Shown here: positions 35,469-43,106 of the stretch, one piece after another | Position numbering within the stretch: position 1 is the first letter of the stretch | How the letters are laid out: each line of letters starts with the position of its first letter | NCBI GenBank assembly: GCA_025384855.1 | Contig: JALAHT010000001.1 | Location: 625,064-689,063, forward strand | Direction of reading: 5' to 3' | DNA length: 64,000 nt | Source: Luteirhabdus salina | GTDB taxonomy: Bacteria; Bacteroidota; Bacteroidia; Flavobacteriales; Flavobacteriaceae | Position numbers and translations under genes: made by a program | The notes under the pieces: model-generated | Databases searched by the model: none | What the model saw: the letters and a program-made list of their open reading frames with translations, nothing else | Told to the model about the DNA's origin: nothing

Positions 35469-37235
35469 ATGAGTGATAAAATCGATTTATCCATAGATGC
35501 CGGTAGGCTTCTTTTTGGATTGAGCAGAATTGGCTACACAACTTCCGCCGCCATTTGTGATATTATAGATAACTCTGTAAGAGCAAATGCAAACAACATA
35601 CACTTATTAATCAAAAAAGAACGTGAAGATTTTTCTGATAGTAAGAGGAACAATGTCAAGGAATATATCATCATAGACGATGGCGATGGTATGGACGCAA
35701 ATGCAATCGAAGAGGCATTAAAACTTGGCTCAACAGATGACCATTATGACGATAAGTCCCTATCAAAATTTGGCTTGGGTTTAAAATCAGCTTCATTTTC
35801 TCAGGGTGATGTACTCAAAGTTATTTCTTCGAATGGTAGTGGATTTAATAAGTATGAAGTCTCTCTTCCAAAAGTAATGGCCGCAAAAGAATACTTTGCA
35901 GAAAAGACTGAAATTGACGAGAATGAATCCGAACTAATTGATACCTATCTAAAAGAAGGTAAAGGTACCATCATTATTATTTCTGCTATTCGATTAAACA
36001 ACCATCCAAGTGTTAGAAATACCATTAAGGAACTTAAAACAAAAGTTGGTGTCATTTATTTCTATTTCCTATCTGAAAGCGGAATCAATATTACGATTGG
36101 TGACAAAAAAATAGATGCCATTGACCCGTTGTTTGTAGCTGAAGCCAACGAAAATGGAAACTTGAATGAAAATGAATGGGACGGAACCGAAGTGCAATGG
36201 ATAGAAAAACCAAAAGAGCTTACCCTTGATGATGAACTACAAATAAATGTCACTATTGAGATAACGCAACTTCCTTATCCACCTATTTATAGAATTAAAA
36301 ATATAGGTGAGTCGAGAGACAAGGAAGTGCGCGAAAGATATTTAATTGAAGCAGGCAACTATGGTTTTTATGTGTATAGAAATAAAAGACTGATATCTTG
36401 GGCTTCAAACCTACAAGGTATTATCCCATACGACCAAGATTTTTATGCCTTTAGAGGAAGAATACTTATCAATGATGAGGCAGATGATTTCTTCAACATT
36501 GATGTGAAAAAATCTTCGCTCACCCTTTCTGAAGAAGCGTTTAGAAATATCAGCGATTTTACCAAAGAAGCAAAAAGTAAAAGTAAGGCTGCTTGGAAAA
36601 ATGCAGGTAAGATTAGTAGAGACATAATTAATAAAGCGCCTAACGAAATAGCAAACAAACTCTTAGAAGAATTTGAGCAGATAGAAATATTGCCTGGTGA
36701 TGACCTGCCCGATGAGGAAATAGCTTTAGAGCGATTAAAGGCTATCACGGACGATATGACCTCAAAAATCAAGTGGATAATTAAAATGATGAAAGAGGAT
36801 AAGGGTGAAGAAGTGGATGATGTGGATGATGACTACACCGAAGATGAAAAAGAAGAGGCCGTGAAAGGTGAAAAAAACCCTAACCTCACTAAAATATTCA
36901 GGGTATCATCTGTTGAGGACAACCTTTTATGGGAACCTTACTATGATACCGATTTAGGGAATTGTGTAAGGATTAATAAAATTCACCGATTTGCAAGACT
37001 AATCTATGAAGATAATGCCGAAAATAGAGATTTACAGATTCTCTTCGACTTAATGATGCTTCAATTTGCCGATTCCGAATTATACGCCTACAAGAATATT
37101 GGAAAATATGAATACGACGACCTAAAAGTTATTTTACGTGAATCCAGAAGAATAGTATCAGAATTTCTGGCCAATATGTGCCGAAAACTAGAGAACGATT
37201 TGCCACCAAATTACAGTGACGAAAAGTATGCTTGA
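35469..37235 (+). CDS. GHKL-type ATPase 2 (defence cassette)
   Basis: A 588-aa protein with a textbook N-terminal GHKL fold: AAICDIIDNSVRANANNI (N box), IIDDGDGMD (G1) and LSKFGLGLKSASFSQGD (G2). A second domain to about residue 370 resembles a MutL/HSP90 transducer, followed by an acidic linker (about 440-470, EEVDDVDDDYTEDEKEE) and a C-terminal helical domain. It starts 11 bp after the SspD-like gene and overlaps the GIY-YIG gene by 8 bp, so it is likely part of the restriction or effector side: an ATP-driven clamp that recruits the nuclease. This pairing is inference. Confidence 0.78.
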   Translation: MSDKIDLSIDAGRLLFGLSRIGYTTSAAICDIIDNSVRANANNIHLLIKKEREDFSDSKRNNVKEYIIIDDGDGMDANAIEEALKLGSTDDHYDDKSLSKFGLGLKSASFSQGDVLKVISSNGSGFNKYEVSLPKVMAAKEYFAEKTEIDENESELIDTYLKEGKGTIIIISAIRLNNHPSVRNTIKELKTKVGVIYFYFLSESGINITIGDKKIDAIDPLFVAEANENGNLNENEWDGTEVQWIEKPKELTLDDELQINVTIEITQLPYPPIYRIKNIGESRDKEVRERYLIEAGNYGFYVYRNKRLISWASNLQGIIPYDQDFYAFRGRILINDEADDFFNIDVKKSSLTLSEEAFRNISDFTKEAKSKSKAAWKNAGKISRDIINKAPNEIANKLLEEFEQIEILPGDDLPDEEIALERLKAITDDMTSKIKWIIKMMKEDKGEEVDDVDDDYTEDEKEEAVKGEKNPNLTKIFRVSSVEDNLLWEPYYDTDLGNCVRINKIHRFARLIYEDNAENRDLQILFDLMMLQFADSELYAYKNIGKYEYDDLKVILRESRRIVSEFLANMCRKLENDLPPNYSDEKYA

Positions 37236-37680
37236 GACTAGTATTCTAGGTGCATTCAATGGTGCTGACCAAGCTTATATCTATATCTGGCTTTCCAAAA
37301 AACACAAAATCGTTTATGTAGGAATGACCAACAGTTACACTGGTACAATTGGTAGAGCCGGTGCACACTTTAATAGAAAGGGAACTTTACGAAAACGGTT
37401 TGTTGAAACCAGAGGTTATGAAGTCAACGACGTAGATGATATATTGTTACTGTCCTTCCCTTTGCCTAAAACAAGAGAATTTACATCAGTAGAAAAATCA
37501 TATAGGGAAGCTGTTGAATATTTAGTACAAAAAGAACTGATTTTATTGCGTGGCAAACTCAATCCTACTTTTGATGTTATCTCGTGGGTAAGACTTAGCC
37601 CAAGAACAGGAAATTCGAGAATCAAAAAATTAGCGGCGTCCATTGTAAATTCTTTTGAAACTAACTATTCTCGTTTTTAA
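37228..37680 (+). CDS. GIY-YIG-type nuclease (defence effector candidate)
   Basis: A 150-aa single-domain protein from the ATG at 37228 (a GTG at 37216 adds 4 residues). YIYIWLSKKHKIVYVGMTN is the two-strand GIY...YIG core, with YIY for GIY and YVG for YIG. Arg/Lys residues in GRAGAHFNRKGTLRKRF, a Glu in LVQKELILLRG and the Asn in KLNPTFD complete the usual active-site set. GIY-YIG enzymes cut or nick DNA. Being last in the Ssp-like operon, it is the obvious candidate for the toxic step on foreign DNA. It ends tail-to-tail with, and 20 bp inside, the cysteine-desulfurase gene. Confidence 0.75.
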   Translation: MLETSILGAFNGADQAYIYIWLSKKHKIVYVGMTNSYTGTIGRAGAHFNRKGTLRKRFVETRGYEVNDVDDILLLSFPLPKTREFTSVEKSYREAVEYLVQKELILLRGKLNPTFDVISWVRLSPRTGNSRIKKLAASIVNSFETNYSRF

Positions 37681-38791
37681 GAGCATTGACTAAAATATCT
37701 AAATGTGATTGAGTTGTGGGACTTCCAAAACTAACCCTGATGCTACTTTCGGCTTCTTCTTTAATTAGCCCCATACTTTTAAGTACGTGGGATTGTTGCA
37801 ACAATCTAGAATTACAGGCAGAGCCCATTGACACCGAAACTGTGTTTTTATTTCCTAATATAAATGACTCGGCATCTTGATTTGCAAGTTGTATATTAAG
37901 AATAAAGGGGCTTCTATTAGCTGAAACTGCATTAACTATACCCAATTTTGATTGCCGCAATTTTTGTTGTAAATGAGTATTCAACTTTTGAATTTTCTGG
38001 TAATTTGTTTCCATCTCAAACATTGCCACTTCGCTAGCTTTTCCCAAGCCTACAATTCCTGGAACATTCTGTGTCCCTAAATTTACAGAATCAATAAGGT
38101 GTTTAACCGATACACTAGGTTTAGTTTTAGCAGTTGATTTTATTAATAATCCACCGATGCCTTTAGGTCCGTAAATTTTATGCGCATTAAAACAAAGTAA
38201 GTCTATATTTTCATCTTGAAAGTTGAGTGGAAGTTTTCCATAAGATTGTGTCGCATCTGTAAAAAAAAGAACATTATGTTTCTTGCATATAGTACCAATA
38301 TCCCCAATATCGGCAATAACACCGGTTTCATTGTTAACGTGCATTAATGCTACAAGTATTGTATCACTTCCAATACTATCTTCCAGTAAACTTGTATCTA
38401 ATTTTCCATTGTCATCAACATCAAGATAGGTTATCCGAGCACCGACTTTTTCTAAATCCTCACACGTATCTAAAACTGCTTTGTGCTCTGCTTTGGAAGT
38501 GATTATATGGTTTCCTGCATCTAAACTATTGTAGAAAACTTGACTTATGGCCAACTTGATAGATTCAGTTGAGCCACTCGTAAAAAACACCTCATTCTCA
38601 TCACAGTTAATAAGCTTGGAAACTTGATTTTTGGCTTTTTTAACGGCTTTAGAAGCCATTTCCCCTTGCTTATGAGTACTACTCGAAGCATTTCCATAAT
38701 AACTGAGAAAATATGGCGACATTGCATCGTAAACTTCCTCGTTTACTGGTGTAGTAGATGCAAAATCAAAATATATTGGTTCTTCGTTCAC
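37661..38791 (-). CDS. sspA: Cysteine desulfurase (SspA/DndA-like)
   Basis: A 376-aa PLP enzyme of the NifS/IscS class. HVNNETG (151-157) and FNAHKIYGPKG with the PLP lysine K205; the sulfur-carrying Cys is C326 in SMGSACNSR. It lacks the long C-terminal IscU-binding tail of housekeeping IscS. It delivers persulfide sulfur, and next to a DndC/SspD-like gene it is most likely the sulfur donor for DNA phosphorothioation. It is convergent with the defence operon (3' ends overlap by 20 bp) and has its own promoter element. Confidence 0.85.
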   Translation of the reverse strand: MNEEPIYFDFASTTPVNEEVYDAMSPYFLSYYGNASSSTHKQGEMASKAVKKAKNQVSKLINCDENEVFFTSGSTESIKLAISQVFYNSLDAGNHIITSKAEHKAVLDTCEDLEKVGARITYLDVDDNGKLDTSLLEDSIGSDTILVALMHVNNETGVIADIGDIGTICKKHNVLFFTDATQSYGKLPLNFQDENIDLLCFNAHKIYGPKGIGGLLIKSTAKTKPSVSVKHLIDSVNLGTQNVPGIVGLGKASEVAMFEMETNYQKIQKLNTHLQQKLRQSKLGIVNAVSANRSPFILNIQLANQDAESFILGNKNTVSVSMGSACNSRLLQQSHVLKSMGLIKEEAESSIRVSFGSPTTQSHLDILVNALKNENS

Positions 38792-38810
38792 GCTCTTTAA
38801 ATAACAACTG

Positions 38811-38818
38811 CAAAGTTA
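38811..38818 (-). promoter_or_regulatory. -7 element of the cysteine desulfurase gene
   Basis: On the minus strand this reads TAACTTTG, matching TAnnTTTG, 20 bp before the start codon at 38791. No TTG is seen at the exact -33 spacing, so the promoter may be weak or activator-dependent. Confidence 0.4.
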
Positions 38819-39067
38819 ATAATATAATCACCAATAACTATTAACCAAAATATAAGAAAGTCCTCTTTTAGAGCAGAGATATTATAATATTTATGTTAAT
38901 TGCCTTTATCAAAAATGTTTTTTATGTAATTACAATTTCCTAACCAATTGTATATATCTATATAAAGTTTTAATAAAAATTGTTTTTTTACGTTGGAAAT
39001 ATAAGCAGCTTGAAAACGGCAACCGTAGTCGCAAATTTTAATATCTTGCCAGATAATTATTTTTTTA

Positions 39068-40093
39068 ATGTTAAAAACACTGCAAATAATTGCCTTAATA
39101 CAAGGTGTTTTTGTCCTTACGGTATTGTTTATCAATCGTAAAGAATACAAGAAAACTACGTTTTGGTTGCTCTTTGGAAGTTTGATTTCAGTGCTACTGT
39201 ATGTGGCAGGCGATGATGACAATAACCTATTTGTTCAAGATGCAGACTGGTTTTTGTTTGATAGTTCGCTATTTGTAACATTCCTATTCCTGTTTTTCCG
39301 ATACTACAAAAATGGGAAAGAAAAATTCGCCAAGCTTGATTACCTTTTCTTTTTGCCAAATATCATTTATTTCTTTATTGAAGCGCTCGAAATATGGATG
39401 GTTGAAGAAAATTCCATTGTTGAAATATTTGAAAGCATTATAGAGTTAACATTTGTGGCGTATTTGACATTGATAATCTATTCAATCCTGACTACGAGAA
39501 CGAAACATTGGATAATCTATTTTGCGATTCCGATAGCATTGATATTTGCTTTGTCATCCTTGGATGAATTACTGAATGTTTTTATGACAGTTGAATTACC
39601 TTTTCTTAACGACCAGAATTTCAACACATATCTTCTATTGGTCGTTGCCTTTTTGTTTTATTTTATAGCCTTCAAATTGTTAAGTAAGGGTAAAGATGTT
39701 CTACCAAATGTTGAAATTGGCAAATACAAAAATTCCAACCTTAACCCGAAACTAATTGAACAATACAAAGCGGACTTAGTTCGCTCAATGGAAACGGATA
39801 AATTGTATCTCAATAACAAATTATCAATTGTCGATGTTTCAGATAAATTAAATATTCCACGCCAATATATTTCGGAAGTATTGAATGAACATATGAATAA
39901 AAGTTTTCAAGATTTCGTGAATGAATATCGTGTAGAAGAATTCGTAAATCGACTTAAAAACGACCAAAATAATCATTTTACACTTCTTGGTATTGCTACG
40001 GACGTTGGATTTAATTCCAAGTCCTCATTTAACGCAACCTTCAAGAAACATAAGGGTTTAACACCTACTCAATTCAAAAATAGCCTTTCCTAA
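39068..40093 (+). CDS. Membrane-anchored AraC-family regulator
   Basis: A 341-aa protein. Residues 1-210 contain six or seven membrane helices; residues about 240-341 are an AraC-type double HTH (SIVDVSDKLNIPRQYISEVL, then LLGIATDVGFNSKSSFNATF) ending with the family's GLTPTQFK. Such 7TM-AraC proteins of Bacteroidota sense signals in the membrane. The four-gene envelope operon beginning at 40191 lies directly downstream on the same strand, and this is its likely regulator. The island of defence genes ends just upstream. Confidence 0.82.
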   Translation: MLKTLQIIALIQGVFVLTVLFINRKEYKKTTFWLLFGSLISVLLYVAGDDDNNLFVQDADWFLFDSSLFVTFLFLFFRYYKNGKEKFAKLDYLFFLPNIIYFFIEALEIWMVEENSIVEIFESIIELTFVAYLTLIIYSILTTRTKHWIIYFAIPIALIFALSSLDELLNVFMTVELPFLNDQNFNTYLLLVVAFLFYFIAFKLLSKGKDVLPNVEIGKYKNSNLNPKLIEQYKADLVRSMETDKLYLNNKLSIVDVSDKLNIPRQYISEVLNEHMNKSFQDFVNEYRVEEFVNRLKNDQNNHFTLLGIATDVGFNSKSSFNATFKKHKGLTPTQFKNSLS

Positions 40094-40190
40094 ATTTACC
40101 TATTTTGTACAGATTAATTGTTCTGCACTACTCTGTTAAAATCTACATCAAATCTCGTGCGTTCTTTGGATAACAATACAAAGTACGCAG

Positions 40191-40772
40191 ATGGAAATAG
40201 CATTTTTCAAAAAAACATTATTACTCTTTTTTAGCTTATTCTTTAGCCTTGTAACATTTCAAATACAAGCTCAAGATACAAGCGAAACAAAACCCGAAAT
40301 TGGTACAACCCAAAAAATTGGTGATGTCATCTTATTTGCATTGCCTGCCGCAACTTTAGGAACAAGTTTTATAATTGGCGATGAAAAAGGGGCTTGGCAG
40401 TTTACTAAAAGCCTATTGCTTACCGTAGGTGTAACCTATGGCCTAAAATATTCCATCAACAAACAGCGACCGGATATGAGCAATGACAACGCTTTTCCAT
40501 CTGGACATACTTCAACTGTTTTTCATAGTGCAGGATATGTGCATAGACGATATGGCTTCAAGTATGCCCTGCCATCTTATGCACTGGCTGGTTTTACTGC
40601 TGCAAGCCGCATCGATAGCAACAAACACGATATACTGGATGTAATTGCAGGTGCTGCAATCGGTCTTGGAAGCAATTTAATATTCACTACAGAATATCAA
40701 CAAGAGCATATGGAATTGACCTATTCCAACTTTAAAGGCAATCATATGGTAGGTTTCAAATTTAAATTTTAA
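40191..40772 (+). CDS. PAP2-family phosphatase
   Basis: A 193-aa protein with a signal-anchor (residues 8-26, ending IQAQD). The three PAP2 phosphatase motifs are present: KQRPD, FPSGHTS, and SRIDSNKHDILD with its catalytic His. It removes phosphate from lipids (undecaprenyl diphosphate, phosphatidate or lipid A) on the periplasmic side. The next gene starts 5 bp later, so an envelope-lipid role in one operon with the methyltransferase-like protein is likely. Confidence 0.85.
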   Translation: MEIAFFKKTLLLFFSLFFSLVTFQIQAQDTSETKPEIGTTQKIGDVILFALPAATLGTSFIIGDEKGAWQFTKSLLLTVGVTYGLKYSINKQRPDMSNDNAFPSGHTSTVFHSAGYVHRRYGFKYALPSYALAGFTAASRIDSNKHDILDVIAGAAIGLGSNLIFTTEYQQEHMELTYSNFKGNHMVGFKFKF

Positions 40773-40777
40773 CAAAA

Positions 40778-41530
40778 ATGGCATTACAAGAAGAATTAAA
40801 AGCACAGGGCGATTTTCTATTTAAAAACAGAAGTTATCTGCCTTTAATCATTTTAGGAATTGGACTATCGGTATATATCTACACCGAATATTATGAGATT
40901 GAAACACCTGAAACCTGGTTGTCCGAAAGTTTCGAGTATATCTGTCTTGGCGTAAGCTTGCTCGGTCTTGCAATCAGAATTTTTACAGTTGGACATACAC
41001 CTAAAAATACATCGGGAAGAAATACAAAAGGTGGACAATTAGCCGATGAGTTGAATACCACAGGGATCTATTCAATAGTAAGGCATCCATTATATGTCGG
41101 AAACTTTTTTATGTGGCTCGGTGTTGCAATGCTTACTGAAAATGCTTGGTTTACGGTTGCTTTCATTTTCTTCTATGCTTTTTATTATGAGCGTATAATG
41201 TATGCCGAAGAAAATTTTCTACGGAATAAATTTGGTCAAACGTATTTAGATTGGGCAGAGAATGTTCCAGCATTTATACCGTCTCTCAAAAATTATACAA
41301 AACCAAAATATGCTTTTAGTATTAAAAAAGTGCTCAAAAAGGAAAAGAATGGGCTTTGCGCAATATTTCTACTTTTTTGGATTTTCGATTTGGTGGGCGA
41401 TTTGGTTGAAAAAGAACCTTTTGAATTTGAAACTGAATTTTGGTTTTATAGTGCAATTACCACAACCGTGATTTATCTGATTTTGAAAGTAATGAAAAAA
41501 CGAAAATTGTTAGACGAAACAAACCGCTAA
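40778..41530 (+). CDS. Isoprenylcysteine-methyltransferase-like membrane protein (CzcN-like)
   Basis: A 250-aa protein with five or six helices and the ICMT/PEMT signature GIYSIVRHPLYVGNF, then YYERIMYAEENFLRNKFG, in which the His and Glu contact SAM. Relatives methylate lipids or lipid A phosphates; CzcN of Cupriavidus is a family member in a metal-resistance operon. The C-terminal 70 residues add two further helices. It is translated 5 bp after the PAP2 gene, hinting that the two act on the same lipid. Confidence 0.75.
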   Translation: MALQEELKAQGDFLFKNRSYLPLIILGIGLSVYIYTEYYEIETPETWLSESFEYICLGVSLLGLAIRIFTVGHTPKNTSGRNTKGGQLADELNTTGIYSIVRHPLYVGNFFMWLGVAMLTENAWFTVAFIFFYAFYYERIMYAEENFLRNKFGQTYLDWAENVPAFIPSLKNYTKPKYAFSIKKVLKKEKNGLCAIFLLFWIFDLVGDLVEKEPFEFETEFWFYSAITTTVIYLILKVMKKRKLLDETNR

Positions 41531-41531
41531 A

Positions 41532-42287
41532 ATGAAAAAGGCAAAAATTATCTCAGAGGGTTTAAACAAAGTCGCAAAGATTACATTACTCTTTTGGATA
41601 ATGAAAATTATCGCGACTACATTGGGCGAAACATTGGGCGACCTTTTGGCACATACGCTACAATTAGGATATGCGATTGGTCTTGCCATTACCGCTGTAT
41701 TTTTTCTGTTGGTATTAGCGATACAATTAAAGGCTAAAAAGTACAATCCACTGTTATTTTGGTTGGTCATTGTCGGCACTACAACTGTAGGTACTGAAAT
41801 ATCGGATTTTATGGATAGGACATTGCATTTAGGCTATCTCGCAGGATCATTGATTTTGATAACACTATTGATAAACACTCTTTGGATATGGAAAAGCACC
41901 ATTGGAAAAATTGAAGTATATCCCATTTTCAATAAAAAAGTGGAACTGTTTTATTGGATTGCAATTTTATTCTCTAACAGCTTGGGCACAGCCTTTGGCG
42001 ATTTTTTAAGTGATAACGTAGGCTTGAGTTATTTGCAAGGTGCAATGGTAACCGCAGGTGTTATTGTAATTGTTGTTTTGTTGCATTACACCACCAAAAT
42101 AAGCCATATCATTTTGTTTTGGATTGCGTTTATTTTCACGAGGCCATTCGGCGCAACATTTGGCGATTTGCTTACAAAGACGACGGCTGAAGGCGGTTTG
42201 GATTTGGGAACAATTCCCGCAACGGCAGTGAGTGTTGCACTATTGGGCATATTGATTTTTTACAGTCATAAAAAGAAGTTGGTATAG
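41532..42287 (+). CDS. COG4705-like repeat membrane protein
   Basis: A 251-aa integral membrane protein with about eight helices in four repeats. Each repeat has an acidic motif of the type TxGxxxxD: TTLGETLGDLL, TTVGTEISDFM, NSLGTAFGDFL and RPFGATFGDLL. Family members are uncharacterised. The repeated polar/acidic motif within membrane helices suggests an ion pathway. It begins 1 bp after the methyltransferase-like gene. Confidence 0.65.
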   Translation: MKKAKIISEGLNKVAKITLLFWIMKIIATTLGETLGDLLAHTLQLGYAIGLAITAVFFLLVLAIQLKAKKYNPLLFWLVIVGTTTVGTEISDFMDRTLHLGYLAGSLILITLLINTLWIWKSTIGKIEVYPIFNKKVELFYWIAILFSNSLGTAFGDFLSDNVGLSYLQGAMVTAGVIVIVVLLHYTTKISHIILFWIAFIFTRPFGATFGDLLTKTTAEGGLDLGTIPATAVSVALLGILIFYSHKKKLV

Positions 42288-42288
42288 A

Positions 42289-42867
42289 ATGAACACTGAA
42301 TTAATAATTAAGACAGAAAAACACTGCAAACAACTTTTAAAAAACGGAAGGTGTCGCTCTTTACAATTCCATAACTATCGGCATACAGCAGAAGTCGCTC
42401 ATAATGCAAATTTCCTTGCAAAAAAATCGAACCTGACAGACGTGGAAAGAGAAATGGTAGTGATAGCCGCTTATTTTCACGATGTCGGCAACATCGAAAT
42501 AACAATAGGTCACGAAAAGTTAAGTTGTACAATTGCAAGAGAATTTTTGCAAAAACAGAATTTTCCAGAAGAGAAAATCAAGATAGTGGAAAATACTATC
42601 CTTTCAACGGAAATGGGAAGAGAGCCAACAAATTTATTAGAAGAAATATTGAACGACGCAGATTTAAGCCATTTGGGAATGACTACCTTTTTAGAAAGAA
42701 ACCGGTTGCTACGTGAAGAATGGGAAACTTTTCTGGATATGACATTCACAGATGATGAATGGATAAAATTGAATGTAAAATTTTTAAATGAACATCATTT
42801 TTATACTGAAGCAGCAAAAACTGCCTTTGAAAATCAAAAAAAACAGAATTTAACTTATCTTAAATAA
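42289..42867 (+). CDS. HD-domain metal-dependent phosphohydrolase
   Basis: A 192-aa protein with HD-domain residues: NYRHTAEVAHNA (first His), AAYFHDVGNIE (His-Asp pair) and a later Asp in LNDADLSHLG. HD proteins hydrolyse nucleotides or phosphoesters; the substrate is not evident. It starts 1 bp after the previous gene and ends the four-gene operon. A self-complementary stretch (TTAAATAA-GT-TTATTTAA) spans its stop and may serve as a weak bidirectional terminator facing the mer operon. Confidence 0.8.
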   Translation: MNTELIIKTEKHCKQLLKNGRCRSLQFHNYRHTAEVAHNANFLAKKSNLTDVEREMVVIAAYFHDVGNIEITIGHEKLSCTIAREFLQKQNFPEEKIKIVENTILSTEMGREPTNLLEEILNDADLSHLGMTTFLERNRLLREEWETFLDMTFTDDEWIKLNVKFLNEHHFYTEAAKTAFENQKKQNLTYLK

Positions 42868-42888
42868 GTTTATTTAAACTTTGTTTAC

Positions 42889-43095
42889 TTAACAACAGTT
42901 TTTGTTTTCTTGGATTGGTGGACAAGGTACAGAGCCATAAGAGCAATAAACGCAACAATCCCCTTCGTTTGGTTTTAGTACCTCTTTACAGTTCTCACAC
43001 TCGTAGAAAAATTGACAGGCATTTGTAGGCATATCTTCTACTTTCTTATTTCCGCAGTTGGGGCAGGTAATTTCAGATTTTAATATAGTTTCCAT
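42889..43095 (-). CDS. GDCCVxC-type small Cys-rich protein
   Basis: A 68-aa cytoplasmic protein with ten Cys residues: CPNC, CENC, GDCCVYC and a terminal CC. The GDCCVxC motif names a small family found in mercury-resistance and related loci of Bacteroidota. It probably binds Hg2+ or Zn2+. It is the last gene of the minus-strand mer-type operon, 11 bp after the reductase. Confidence 0.82.
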   Translation of the reverse strand: METILKSEITCPNCGNKKVEDMPTNACQFFYECENCKEVLKPNEGDCCVYCSYGSVPCPPIQENKNCC

Positions 43096-43106
43096 TCAAT
43101 TTTTGA

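Noticed and set aside
27259-38791. Classical DndABCDE system
   Set aside because: No DndB, DndD or DndE-like protein is seen; the DUF4007 and large ATPase fit an Ssp-like system better.
27259-38791. BREX system
   Set aside because: The big P-loop ATPase could suggest BrxC, but there is no PglZ, BrxL or PglX-like gene.
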